A program made the position numbers and the translations under genes. This document shows, piece after piece, positions 34,085 through 45,478 of a DNA stretch of 64,000 bases. The number at the start of each line of letters is the position of its first letter. Positions within the stretch are counted from its first letter, which is position 1. A model generated the notes under the pieces. The model worked only from the letters and a program-made list of their open reading frames with translations. It made no database searches and had not been told where the DNA came from. The stretch comes from Aedes albopictus (lineage: Eukaryota; Arthropoda; Insecta; Diptera; Culicidae), in NCBI RefSeq assembly GCF_035046485.1, contig NC_085138.1, positions 275,075,694 to 275,139,693 on the forward strand, written 5' to 3'.

Positions 34085-34365
34085 CAGTAAGTCATGAAAG
34101 ATTACAAGTCGTGGCTTTGTATTATGAATGAAGTTACCGGTACACCCGTAGACTTTAGGATCTAAACTCCAGAACAGTTTGGATGACCTAGGATATCCCG
34201 ACTGATCTGAAACTGTCTAGAACTTTCAAAAGACTTACTGGACTTAATAGATTACAATTCGTTGCTTTGTATAATGCAAGAAGTTACCGTTACAGTTACG
34301 TACACTTTAGGATCTAAACTCAAGAACAGTTTGGATGTCCTTGGATATCCAGAAAATTACTCTGC
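34085..34365 (+). repeat. Diverged tandem duplication of ~145 bp
   Basis: 'actttaggatctaaactc', 'agaacagtttggatg' and 'gctttgtat' recur in order in two adjacent units (about 34090-34205 and 34240-34360). Part of the interior of the pogo-like element. Confidence 0.7.
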
Positions 34366-34599
34366 ATCATATTCTACCTTTTTGATGCTGTTCAGCACCA
34401 AAACTACAGAAATATGTAGAAAAACTCTATAATAATGCTTGAAAAACTTCCTGCCTAAAATAAAAAATCAACGTAAATGAAAACCGCGTAATTCAAAAAT
34501 CCGCGTAAAAATAAACCGCGTTAAGTCAAAAATCCGCGTAAAAAACCTCGTAAATGAAAACCGCGTAAAAAAAACCGCGTAAAAAAACCTGACTGTATA

Positions 34600-35714
34600 G
34601 TATATTTCCCATACTTTGACATGTTTATTTGAACACAAAATGTGCGTATAAATATTGTGACTCACGCAAAACAAGCGAGAGCTCTAAAACTATTCGGTAA
34701 TAAAACTTGATACAGCATAAATTTAAACAGCTCTCGAAATCAGATACTTTATCATCTAATTAATTTTTCAGTTTTTGCTTTGTCCCCTGGGAGACTTCCA
34801 GATCGCTGGCGGCGCTGGAGCACAACACAACAGATATTGGTCAAACGAGAAATCGGTCGTACAGTGGACGGTGCGGTAAGAGAGGAACGCGCGCGTCGAA
34901 CTGATTTCCGCCTTGCCTTTCAACACTTTCATCTTAATTTTTTCATCGAACCAGACTTTTATCACGCATCGGGGTTTATTTCACTGCTTTGACAAATTGT
35001 TATTGTACCTTTATTTAGAAGCGCCACCACCATGAATGAGCGCTCCGGCGGGAACAAAACCGACACCTAGCTGCACAGTTTTTGTTGTGTTGGTTGTTTA
35101 ATATTGGCTGAAGAACGCTCCAGAAATTATGTCGTTAAAGCACTTCCTCTCCCGAAGTGCGCCCAGAATCATGGAGCGTGTAATCGTTGCCTTCGAGCTC
35201 ACCGATTTGCATCGGTTAGCTTTTTGTTTTTGGACGGAGATGGATTGAAAGAACTAACGACGAATTGCGCACAAAAAAATGTAAAATCCGTGCTTCGCCA
35301 GCCGGAAACAACTGTAGAGGTAGAGATCATTTCAGCACTTAGTCTTATACAACTACGTAATACAGAAGTCGTTGTTCCCGTTTGATTCGTAATAACCAAC
35401 CGAAATTGTTCTTTGCTGGAAAGAAGCCACCGTGTCTGGTGATTTTAATTAAATAGAGTAATTTCCTTCGGATGATGTCATGCACTCTGTCCCTCCTAAT
35501 AACTTGATTAGTTAGACCCAATGTTAGTGTTTCAACTATTGCGGTATTTCAGTTGTCATTGAAGCTGCTGAACAATTCCGGAAAGAGACTTATTTATGAT
35601 TGTATCAATCAGCGTCGCGTCATCTGAGTGTTTCATTAGTTTATAGGAGCAATACATAGTGGACCACAAATACTTATTCAAATAATTGGATTTCTCTTTC
35701 TGTCATACTAATAA
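34600..35714. other. Unassigned DNA with small open frames
   Basis: At 35031-35069 an ATG in good context (CCACCACCATGA) opens a 12-codon frame. Then comes a 93-codon frame without an internal ATG (35104-35385) that holds several Cys and His residues. The GC content is higher than in the surrounding MITEs and no terminal repeats are seen. This could be part of a host transcript, but nothing identifies it. Confidence 0.25.
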
Positions 35715-36595
35715 CACTAGTTTACAGCATTTTTGAACTCGATAAGCTGATGATCATTTTTAGTGTAGAATCATGCCCTGAGTTCAAAAATGCGAAGGAA
35801 AAAAAAATACGGTAGAGCGGAGATTTTTTCGACTTTTCATACAAGGTTGATGATTTGAAATAGATTTTTGTTCTATTTTTAAGCAACGTCGCTCACTTCA
35901 CACATCTCATTCTTCGTAAAAAATGCTCCGATTGAGCTGAATTTTTTACTGTAACTTGCCTACATACGATATTGACGGTTTTCCCCCTTATCGAACGCGA
36001 CGATTTCAATCCGTCGCGGATGAAACCGTCGCCAGAGTCGTCGCAGCCAATCAGCAGGCGGGAGTCTGACGTTTCTCCGATCTCACTAACACAAACAGCA
36101 GCAGAGGTGGTGCTTGATTCGTTGCGATGATTCAGAAATGCCGACTGGAAGTTGGCAGCGCGTATTGTTAGGGAAGCAACATACAATATGTCAAATAAAC
36201 GTTGAGAAAGAATTTTTAGATTGTTTTTTTCTTATTGAAAAAAAAAATACATTTCTTCATATATTTTTGGAAATTGGGCGTCCCTAAAACTCGCCAATGT
36301 CTTGAATTTCATCAATCTGACGCAAAACCTGCATTCAAATGATCAAATAGTATTGTATTCATCTTTTAATTTATGGAAAAAGACTTGAAATTGGTTGAAC
36401 TAAACGCAAGATATTTGAATTCTAGTAAATTTCATGTTTTTAAAAGTTGTAAAACTCGATATTGAGCTAAAACTCAAAAACTGCTCTACTTAAAAAAAAT
36501 TCAAGCACGGTTTCGAAATCAGTGCTAAATTGTGCTTCAAAAATTTTGGTCGTTGACAGAAGTTCACGACTTTCATTTTATTTTGTAAACTAGTG
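35715..36595 (+). mobile_element. PIF/Harbinger-like MITE, copy 2
   Basis: CACTAGTTTACA at the left and the inverted TGTAAACTAGTG at the right, flanked by TAA on both sides (35712-35714 and 36596-36598). The body matches 10634-11310 inverted. It is interrupted by a 208-bp insertion at 35971-36178. Confidence 0.75.
35971..36178. mobile_element. 208-bp insertion with 9-bp target duplication
   Basis: Copies 1 and 3 of the surrounding MITE run straight through this point. ACATACGAT (35962-35970) and ACATACAAT (36179-36187) flank the block, a 9-bp duplication with one change. The inserted DNA is GC-richer than its surroundings and has no clear terminal repeat. A 9-bp duplication suggests a Mutator-type element, but this is an inference. 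Confidence 0.5.
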
Positions 36596-36654
36596 TAATT
36601 TAATTGATGAGGTGATTCGATTGTGAACAGTTCTGGTCCAGTCCACTATAAGCC

Positions 36655-36745
36655 CCCTGGAACAGAGCCTGCTCCTCAGTTTTGAGTTCAATTCGCACTT
36701 CTACAGCCATTAGCTCTCTTTGCAAAATAACCATTTTTGCATCCG
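36655..36745 (-). mobile_element. Old SINE fragment
   Basis: The run from 'acagagcctgctcctcag' to 'ataaccatttttgcat' matches, with many changes, the body of the SINE at 57039-57313. Only the body remains, with neither head nor tail. Confidence 0.45.
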
Positions 36746-37264
36746 TGAAATACCGTGATTTCGGGTGGAATTGATCACTTTCACAGTTTTTGGCTTTAAA
36801 TTTCTGAATAGCTAACGATATGGTCAAACTCAACCCAACTAACAAGCAAGCTTGCTGAATTGTTGCTTATTAATGGTAATGACAGCTGAACTAAAATTAT
36901 GCTCTACACATAACTGTTTAAATGATTTTTCAATTGAGAAAATAGTCAATGTTCGACTTTTCTCATCGGTATCAACAATGATAAATTAAAACGCTTTTCA
37001 AAAGTTTAACAAGATATTTTTTCGACAAGCATTGATTCCAATCCAAATTCCTGGAGGATTTCCCGGGGGAATTTCTGGATGATGTCCCAGAGGAATATTT
37101 CCGGAGACATTCCCGGAAGAAAAACTGAGCAAATGAAGCAATATTGTGGGGTGACATTTTTTTCTGTAGCGGGTCAAAGACGGTGTAAAAGTATTTCCTC
37201 TTGCAGCACTTTACTCGACCGCCTACTATTATTCTAAAAAGCTCTAAATTTGCTGAACAACTAT

Positions 37265-37396
37265 GGTCCACTGCACGAATTTATGCTGGCCTGCTTACTC
37301 TCACCCCAAATTTGACGTTTGAGCGGTGCCGACACCTCTCAAACGTCAAATTTCGTGTGAGAGTAAGCAGGCCAGCATAAATTCGTGCAGTGGACC
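37265..37396. mobile_element. Hairpin MITE, copy 1
   Basis: An almost perfect palindrome from GGTCCACTGCACGAATTTAT to its inverse, with a ~14-bp loop. AT stands on both sides. At 132 bp and without coding capacity, it would fold into a long hairpin if transcribed. A 92-bp relative is at 40061-40152. Confidence 0.8.
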
Positions 37397-37461
37397 ATTC
37401 TGAAAACGGAATACTTCTTGTTTATTAGGGTGTTAATACAAGTATTTTCTTGATATTAGAC

Positions 37462-38290
37462 CAGGGCTGCCCAACGTATTTTGTGCGGCCCGCTGCACGA
37501 TTGGACAAAAATGATAGAATTTAGCCCGAGATATTATTATTCTGAATATTTTTCTTTTTCAATGGAAATGTATTTTAATATTTTTATAAAAATAAAATGA
37601 CTTTTCAGAGTATATTTTGTATTTTTTTTAAAGATTTAAAAATATGCAAGCATTCGGTTTGAGTGTTCTACAGAATTGAAGTAAAAGATTCTTAACCTTG
37701 TTCTTAACAATAAAATAATGTGTTATGTGAAAATTCGATTGAAAAATTGATAAGATTGTAAAACAAAATAGAAAGATTACGTCGTAAACTTAATTTAGGA
37801 AAAACATGAACAATTTAATCACAATTTTTGAAGCTTTCAGAGTTTTTTTTTTTTGTGCCATTCAATAGCTCTGTCTGGTACTACATTGAAACATGTTATT
37901 GAAACTTCCTAAACACTTTGTCAAGCTCCAAAACTCTGTAAGAAATCAAAAAACCTTTCAAATTTCATTAGAAACAATCAACTGCAAAAAAGTTCTTTTC
38001 TATTATCTGGCCATGCTCAGAAAAGATAAAAATAATAATAGGGGGATTCACTTAACAGCATAAACTAATTAAACTGATTAAACGTCGCGATCACCAAGGC
38101 AATCTTTGATAATTTCATACGCAAAATCATGAAACATTTCAAATAAGCAGATAATCATGGCTTACGCAGCAATTTTTAATCTGTTTAGTGAGTACCCCTA
38201 ATGTATCATTAACGAATTTTTAATTCTGGCCCGTCGACTGGTACGCAGTTTCACCAGTGGCCCGCGGCCGAAAAAGGTTGGGCAGGCCTG
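37462..38290. mobile_element. hAT-family non-autonomous element
   Basis: The ends CAGGGCTGCCCAAC and the inverted GTTGGGCAGGCCTG are flanked by a perfect 8-bp target duplication TATTAGAC (37454-37461 and 38291-38298). The CAGGG start and 8-bp duplication are diagnostic of hAT. The interior is AT-rich with no transposase. The M1 MITE at 38041-38198 is nested in it; without that it is ~670 bp. Confidence 0.85.
38041..38198 (+). mobile_element. TA-flanked MITE family M1, copy 2
   Basis: GGGGGATTCACTTAACAG and the inverted right end with TA on both sides (38039-38040 and 38199-38200). Inserted in the hAT element. Confidence 0.8.
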
Positions 38291-38349
38291 TATTAGACGA
38301 ACCTATCGAATAATATCAGAACCAAAATGCTTCCTCTTAACTTTCGGTA

Positions 38350-39391
38350 CAATTTGCTGGACGTTTTCCAATTTTTTAGATATAATTGTTTGAACATTTT
38401 GATTGCTGGTGTCACCTAGCGTCACCTTTGCCGGATGATCTCAACTTGCTGAACAATTTTGCAGAAAACGTCATAATCCTAGCTCATTAAGCAGAGTATC
38501 AAAATACACGTGTTTCAATATTTCAAACAAGGTGCCACCTAGTGAATAAATCGCGAATCAAAGACTCAATTATCAGACAATTTTTAGCTTGCTAAAGAAC
38601 TTTGTTGAAGACGGTGTCAGTCTATCTTATCAGGATTCTGAGATATAGAAGTTTGAACATTTTTTACCCTGGCGCCACCTAGCGGACGATTCTCGAACCA
38701 AAGACTTCATTGCCAGATAGTTCTTATCCGGCTGAACAACATTGCTGAAAACGGCATGCTTGTACCTCATTAGGATATCGATATTTACGTTTTTGAATTT
38801 TTCAGACACAAGGCGCCACCTAGCGAATAAATCCCAAAACAAAGACTTTACTATCAGATAGTTCTGATCTTGCTGAAGAACTTTGCGGAAGACAGCATCA
38901 TTCTATCTTATCAGGATTCTGAGATATGAAGTTTTGAACATTTTTGACACTGGCGCCACCTAGCGGCCGAATCGCGAACCAAAGTCGCCGTTGCCAGTTA
39001 GTTCTTAACCTGCTGAACAAATTCGCCGAATATACTAGGGGGATTCACTTAACAGCGTAAACCGATTAAACTGATTAAACGTCGCGATCACCAAGGCAAT
39101 CTTCGATTATTTTATTCGCAAAATCATGAAACATTTCAAATAAGCAGAAAATCATGGCTTACGCAGCAATTTAATCTGTTTTGTGAATACCCCTACTATA
39201 CTTTTAACTCATCGGGGTTTGTATGTGGCCAATTTTGGTACCCCAAGACAATTCGGAATAGCTCCGGAACCATGTGGCCCAGGCACCCATGTCCCCGGCA
39301 TCCCAAACTGGAAGAGTTTTTCGGGAAGTTGTGAAAATTTCATCAAAATCCATCGAGAAACATAAAAGTTATGTACGTTTCATTCAGCCAA
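38350..39391 (+). repeat. 141-bp tandem repeat element, copy 1
   Basis: Five units contain 'gcgccacctagcg' or a variant (about 38420, 38530, 38672, 38812, 38953), spaced ~141 bp. Each has 'gctgaacaa..ttgc.gaa' and 'cttatcaggattctgagata'. After them comes a block with 'ccaattttggtaccccaaga'. The whole is present inverted at 61401-62340. An M1 MITE (39038-39193) splits this copy. Confidence 0.8.
39038..39193 (+). mobile_element. TA-flanked MITE family M1, copy 3
   Basis: GGGGGATTCACTTAACAG and the inverted right end GTGAATACCCC, TA on both sides. The corresponding site in the inverted copy at 61401-62340 is empty, which confirms the insertion. Confidence 0.85.
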
Positions 39392-40060
39392 CGGTTAACA
39401 AAAGAGTTTAACAAAACATTTGCCTGCATCTTATTAAGCTGATGTTTCGATAAGCATATGCTCCTGAACAATGTGCTTTTCACTTGTCAAATAAACGCCT
39501 TCAGCCCGTCATAGTTTGACTCGGAACTTTGTTCGGATTATGGGATAAATCATGGCTAAAACTGTTTAGACAACCAAGTTATTAAAGAACCGAAATTTTA
39601 AACGAATCACATAAGATAAAACATAATAGAATTATGTGGTTTAACATTGAGACGTTTGGCTTAACGAAATTGCTTAACGAATCTTCGAGCATGAGTAGAT
39701 TACCTGAACCGATGCTGTGAATGCACCATGTCCATGATCATGCCGCACCACATATTTTCATTCATTTTTAAAGATCGATATTTAATAAAAAAAAAATAAA
39801 AACATATTCATATCGCAATTAGTTCGTCTGGAAACAATATCTTCAATTAGAACCAACACTTTTTGGCCGCTTTCGATACAAGTTTTCTCACCGTGCGATA
39901 AAAATACTGACTGCGAAATCAGAATCGAAAACACGTGTTTTGGGCTAAAAATAAAAACATATTCATATCGCAATTAGTTCGTCTGGAAACAATATCTTCA
40001 ATAAGGACCACCACTTTTTGGCCGCATTCGATTCAAGTTTTCTCACCATGCGATAAAAAT

Positions 40061-40152
40061 GGTCCACTGCACGAATTTATTCTGGCCTGCTTACTCTCAC
40101 GCAGAATTTCGCGTGAGAGTAAGCAGGCCAGCAAAAATTCGTGCATTGGACC
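40061..40152. mobile_element. Hairpin MITE, copy 2, with empty site in copy A
   Basis: A palindrome from GGTCCACTGCACGAATTTAT to its inverse with a very short loop. Copy A reads 'cgataaaaatactgac' at the same place; here the element lies between 'cgataaaaat' and 'atactgac', so AT is duplicated. Confidence 0.85.
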
Positions 40153-40739
40153 ATACTGACAGTGAAATCAGAATGGAAAACACGTGTTTTAGGCTGAACA
40201 GCTGTTGAAGTATAAGGCGTTGTTCAGTTGATTACCACGTGCTGTGCTAATTCACCACTGCTGAACACGAGTTTAGGAGTGATCATTATTGACTCATGGG
40301 AAGATTATGTTTTGCTTAGGGTGCTAGATCTCACCATCTCTAGGATAGCGCAGATAGGAAGGCATGCGGCTGACAATCGACAGGTCTCGAGTTCTTATCC
40401 GGATTTAGATAACACAATCACAATTATTATTTCATAATAATCACAACATGAGAGCAAATAATTACTCTCGTGAGAGAGAGTTCAACATTTTTGCATTTTA
40501 TTTATTTTCAGACATTTTTGCAAAGCTTCATAACAATTTTCCTATACATTTGTAAAACGCTTTGAGCAACAAAAAATTAAGTTGGTGCACAACATTATGC
40601 TTAATAACTTCTCCAAATTTGTGTAAACAAAACCCGAACATATGTTGTTCGTGAAAATAATTCAAATGTTATTCAACATTATGCTGAATTAATTCGTCAT
40701 AATGGTGCCTGTTAAATGAGTGATTGTTAGTTGGGTAAG

Positions 40740-41340
40740 GAATCCTTGAAGAAATTTTTAAGAAATCCCTGGAGGATTGTCTTCAGAAATCCCTTAAACA
40801 CTCCTTGAGATACCTTTGGAAACTCTCCGACGAAATTTGTGATTTTTTTGATAAGGAACTCCTAAAGCAGTTTTTGAAGTTAGATTATGAGAAATTTCTA
40901 ATTGAATGTCTAGGATAATGCTTATGAGAAAACCTGAAAAAACCTTTAGATACTCCCTTCCCTGAAAAAAATAGAGACTTGGAAAAACTTTGTAAGTAAC
41001 TCCGAGGAAAAAAATGCTTTATAAACCTATGAAGGGTTTTCTGGAAACAAATATCTGCAAAAAAATCCTTCAATAATATTCTGAGAGACCCTGGAGGATT
41101 TTCTGAAGGATTCCTTGGAAGAACTCCTGGAGATACCTCTGAAGGAGTTTGTTATACAATTTCTAAACTGATTTGTACACGAAAATTCCCGAACTACTAC
41201 CCCCGAACTATTTCTGAAGGAAATCCTCCAGAAACAATGAAAACATGCACGAGGAATTCCTTAAAGAATTTTCGAGGACATTAAAAATATTTTTTTGAAG
41301 AAATATTTGAAATAATATCTGGAAGAACTGGAGAAGCCTC
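40740..41340 (+). repeat. GGAATTCC-type minisatellite, highly diverged (locus 4)
   Basis: Recurrent 'ctggagga', 'gaaggaaatcct' and 'gaagaactcctgg' motifs. It starts exactly at the end of duplication copy B. From 41340 to 41751 I see nothing specific. Confidence 0.5.
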
Positions 41341-41751
41341 TGCATGTGTTCATAGACAAATGTTTTGAATATTTTTAAAATTTTTCAACGAAAAACCGCC
41401 GATGGGAATTCAAAGACATTCGTTCAATCATTAAAATTGTGTGCCACAATTACGCTTCAAATACCCGGAATTCTCCATTTTCATGTTCATATAGACAGCA
41501 AAGTACTACCTGTACTATCTGGGGCACCTTACGCCAAAACAGGTGAATCAACATAAAGCTTCTCGAAACCGTAGAACATAATTGACACAGTACAAGATAC
41601 CGAAGGCTGTGTAGTTCAATCCCTTTCACTTTTCAATTATCTCTAAATCACACTGTCATCTTGTCGTTGAACATCCATTAGCACTATAAACCACCGAGCA
41701 GTGTATTTCAAAATCATTCAGCATAATACTCGCAACAAGCCACAATATTGA

Positions 41752-42321
41752 ATGATCTACGAAGCCGACGAGGATAGCGACGACCTCGGTGACAACGATG
41801 CCAATGTGTTTGCAAACAACAAAGCCACCATATCTATCATGTATATCGGTGAACCCTTCACAGGCTCTTCAAATGATCCAACAGCTGTTCGTTCCGCCAA
41901 TTGCTCCTCTGATGTCATCTACATTGGCTGATTTGATTTGGAGTTTCTCCATGAGCTGCACCACGACGACGACAACCGTGGCGATATCGATCTCATTAGA
42001 TGAATTGCACATCCATTCCACCAGCATCAGCCAGTGTATACCTCTAATACACGACAGACCGCGTGGCACTTGCACTTAGGCACGTCGGCATCAACTATAA
42101 TCACTAGCTGGCTCGCAATTGAATCCAATCAGCTGGTCACAACATTTTTATGTACAGGTTTCCTGAATTATGTTCATGGAAGTGGTGCCAGGGTGAAACA
42201 TTCCGTCACAGCGAGAATCATTGATTTCGAAACTAAAGTCTGTCATCATTGCAACTCGTCAATAGATCCGCAATCTGACAATCAATCAATTTGTACCTGG
42301 CTGAAAAACCGTCGGTCCTAG
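41752..42321 (+). pseudogene. Degraded open frame of unknown origin
   Basis: One frame runs 190 codons with only two stops, TGA at 41929-41931 and TGA at 41998-42000. The first part is acidic (ADEDSDDLGDND); the middle has a second acidic patch (HHDDDNRGDIDL). The last 95 codons (from 42034) include WHLHLG, a GSGARVKHSV stretch and CHHC. Composition and codon use look more protein-like than neighbouring DNA. I do not recognise the family. It could be a dead host exon, a transposon remnant or an endogenous viral fragment. Upstream in the same frame stops become frequent. Confidence 0.3.
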
Positions 42322-42329
42322 GTGTATAC

Positions 42330-43585
42330 CTACGTACCAAGTTCGATGAAAAATAGTGCTTGCATGCAAATCGACATTTCGCATCTAGACGAGTGTACGA
42401 GCTGTTTTTGAAAATGTGTAACTGCAACACATTTTTGTGTGGTCTGGAAATTATGCACTTATGAGTAGGGCTTACACATTTTAGTGCTGAGCGGTTTTAC
42501 TGTGTACGGTGAGCAGCAAATGATGCGCAAGGTAGGGGAGGATGGTCAACGTTGAGGCAGCATGCTGAACTTTGAATGAGAGTTTCCTCATTATCATGTT
42601 TACCACAAACCTTGTAAAGAATTTGATAAGTGTCTTTTTTTTTTATTTTAATACACTGTAGCGTAGTGGCGTCCAAAAGAAAAATTTGAACATGTCACCA
42701 TTCTCTCAATACAGAGGATAAACAAAATGACAGGCAAAAATTCAATTTAAAAGGGTAAAGCACCTTTTTCTGAGCCACTATGATTTTTTAAGATTCTTAG
42801 AACTTTATTTTGATACCTAAAATCACTTACAAAGAGATTTTATGCAATTCAGTATCATAATTTACATTTTATATAACTCATTTTGGTATCATAATGGCCA
42901 ATTTTTCCGAACTGGCTCATTATGCAACTGAAATGAGTTGCATAATGAAAAATAGTTGTATAATTTTCATAATGCAACTCATTTGAGTTGCATTATGATC
43001 ATTATGCAACTCAAATGGGTTGCATTATGAAAAAATCATTGCATAAAATTTTGAATGGAACTCGTTGCAAAACTCGATTTTTCAGCACTCTTCGTATTTA
43101 TCCAACTCGACAAGCCTCGTTGTACGACTCGTGCTGAAAAAATCAACTTTTTGCAACTCGTTACATAAATAACTATTTTGAAATCACCTTTTGACAGCTT
43201 GGCAACTGTTTGACAACTGCTCCCAGTACAAATGTGACGTGGGGTGATTCGACGAATCGCTTCCATACAAACTTCAAACTGATTTTTAAATAGGTTCTCG
43301 GGCACCAAAATTCATGAAAATTTGGATTTAGGCTCAGTTTGGCATGCAGGTTCATAATAAGGAATTATCTCAACACCGCCAAAGAAGCCAATTCACATTT
43401 TTTTTCTGTAAGTTGGTCAACTAGTTGTCTATCAATGGTCCAAGTTTGAGAAATATCAGGCTATTCTACATGAAATGAGAAAGATTCTAGTAAATGAGCT
43501 TTGAAAAACGTTTGACTAAACTCAACATTTTTTATAAGAAAAATAGTTATAGCGAGTTAATTTATTATATGATTTTTATAATAAT
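42330..43585. other. Unassigned AT-rich DNA with short palindromes
   Basis: It contains the palindrome cluster at 42917-43029 and stretches that resemble 58380-58530 ('ggtagggga.gatggtc' and 'gtcaactagttgtctatcaatgg'), which suggests a shared, unclassified dispersed repeat. No supported ORF. Confidence 0.35.
42917..43029. repeat. Cluster of three CATAATGCAACTCA palindromes
   Basis: 42968-42997 is a perfect palindrome built on CATAATGCAACTCA. Imperfect versions lie directly before (about 42917-42945) and after (about 42999-43029). Confidence 0.8.
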
Positions 43586-43903
43586 ACTAGCTGCCCCGGC
43601 AAACGTTGTTTTGCCAAGCTGTGGTGGTTTGACAACTATTGAGCTCATAACATCAAAGCACTCTAGATTGGTTTTATTTCGAGCGTGTTACTTTCCTTCC
43701 CAGCTCATGAGAAATCAGTACTTTATCAGTTTTCTTACTTTTCTAGTTGATTTACGTAACTTTTTGTACATATAAACACAGCCACTACGAATACGAAACA
43801 AACCATGCAAGAGTCATCCCGTTCGGTTCAGCCTTTCGTGAGTTTTGTTGCCTCAAAGGAACTGCAAACTCATTTTTATATATATAGATAGATAGATAGA
43901 TAT
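43586..43903 (+). mobile_element. RTE-like 3' fragment with GATA tail
   Basis: It starts ACTAGCTGCCCCGGCAAACG and ends 'tttatatatatagatagata'. The same end structure occurs at 22118-22378. The GATA-type tail and lack of coding fit a short 5'-truncated RTE LINE copy or a SINE derived from one. Confidence 0.45.
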
Positions 43904-45043
43904 CTCGATAGTACGTACACCACCGCTTCGTTTAGTGCACGTACTATCGAAACGTACGCACTATCGAATCACAAATTTTTATTTCAAATTTCATTTTCAA
44001 ATCAAAGAATGTTATTTCTAGAACTTCAGGATTGCCAAAAAATTACATGTGACCTAAGGGTCCGTTTATTAATCACGTAATTTTGCTTGTTTAGGATCCT
44101 ATCTTTATTGGGATCGCAGCAAGCTGCGTGCGCGTAAGGACGTTTAAATTTTTTCTGTCACGGTTTTTCTCGCGTCCGTGAAATTTTTCATTCGGCCGAT
44201 AAAGAGTTTTCGAGTACGGGTACTGTTTTCTATTGAAACCTTGTTTTAAACTTCGTTATAAGTGGAACGTAGTGCTTGCGGTCTTTTTTCGTGTCCGTTA
44301 AATTCGTTTCGTTGGATTATTTCGGAAAGTACCGTCAAAGTGTCGTCCGTAGGACCGATCCGAGCTCCAGCGGAAGTGGATCGAGTGTGATCACGGCGCG
44401 CGGGAAGTTTTGTGAGGTGGTGAAATTTTTGGTGGTCGCTATGAAGAAAAAAAGGAAAGAGCCAAGAAAAAAATGTGGAGTGCTGTATACGGTTACTTCG
44501 GGAAATTGTGCGACGTTCCCGTCGCGGTTTTTCTTTGTGTGAAAAATGAATTGGAAATTTGAGTGCTCATATGTCCGCCGCACGCAAAACTGCAAGTTCC
44601 GTAATCTTGAACGCCTAAGTGCCGGGTTGTAGTTGTATTCTGTTGTTGAGGCGTTTCCTACTATGCCACCAGCTTCGCTTGGAATGCTCCGCATAATTTG
44701 TAGTATGAAGTGCTGGGCTACTGTATTTTTCGTGAAATGTGGGTTAATTTTATGTTAATTGTAAAAACACATGTTCCACCAAGTAAATATCGAGAACCAT
44801 TGCAGACATACTGTTCACATGTGTTATTTGGATGAAAAGTGGTGCTTTTTTCGACCCGAAATGGAGCCACACACACAAATGAAACCAATCCTCAAGATTT
44901 AGCAACTGGACATCACTGAAGCAGGGAAATCCCCCCCTTAGCTGATCCAACGATGCATTATTCAAATTTGGTGAGAATGTTTCATGATACTTGTTTAACA
45001 TTTTTATTTTCATTATTATATACATACAACAATATAATTTATT
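43904..45043. other. Unassigned DNA before LTR element
   Basis: 43904-43970 has two 'acgtactatcga'/'acgcactatcga' motifs shared with 56770-56850. From about 44090 ('aggatcctatctttattgg', also at 52013) to 44720 the sequence is GC-richer, with TC-rich runs, and could be the 5' untranslated region of a non-LTR element. No coding region supports that. The rest is plain. Confidence 0.3.
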
Positions 45044-45478
45044 TGTCGTGGCACAGTTCTCCCACAAATCTCGTTTCAACATTTCTCGGACTTCATCATA
45101 AAACAATATAACTTTCCGTCATAAATTAAACACTTTCTCAGCGTGACACAAAAAACCCGAAACCTCCATCCAAATTCTTTGCCTACCAAAACATGCAGTC
45201 AGTAACGAAACCTTTTCCTTGTTTCCATAACCTTCTTAAAGTGCTTCCATATGCGCGCAATAAATTACACGCATATGCAAGACTCGAGTAGTTTACCAAA
45301 CAACTCTAGCGCGTCGTTCTGCCATTCTTGTTTAACCTACCTACTTCCTATTTTCTGCTGTACTCAAAACTTAGCTCTTAAGTGTCAAGTAAAATAAAAT
45401 TCATTCCTATTCGTAACTCCACACCGAGTAGTCGCGTTGTGAAGATATATCTCTGTATCCGAAGTCCGACATGCCTCA
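45044..45478 (+). repeat. 5' LTR
   Basis: It starts TGTCGTGGCACAG and ends ATGCCTCA. A polyadenylation signal AATAAA lies at 45393-45398, which places the R/U5 boundary downstream of it. Promoter elements are expected in the U3 part but no clear TATA box is visible. Confidence 0.95.

Larger units (their letters stand above)
32714..34595. mobile_element. pogo-like non-autonomous DNA transposon
   Basis: The ends CAGTCAGGTTTTTTTTACGC and the inverted AAAAAAACCTGACTG are flanked by TA on both sides (32712-32713 and 34596-34597). The CAGT start and TA target fit the pogo/Tigger branch of Tc1/mariner. Subterminal blocks (32720-32825 and 34470-34590) repeat 'ccgcgtaaaaa' and 'ttcaaaaatccgcgtaaa' many times, which could be transposase-binding sites. 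No transposase ORF. Two MITEs are nested inside (33221-33376 and 33604-33733). Confidence 0.75.
36842..40738 (+). repeat. Segmental duplication, copy B (interrupted)
   Basis: 36842-37037 and 39387-40738 together correspond to copy A (19635-21237). The break falls after 'gacaagcattgattcc' and resumes at 'ttaacaaaagagtttaacaa'. Copy B also carries a ~157-bp tandem duplication (39796-39952 and the following stretch) and a hairpin MITE absent from A. It lacks ~310 bp present in A. Confidence 0.75.

Noticed and set aside
44335..44694. 119-codon minus-strand ORF before the LTR element
   Set aside because: Low complexity stretches, overlaps an equally long plus frame; no motif.
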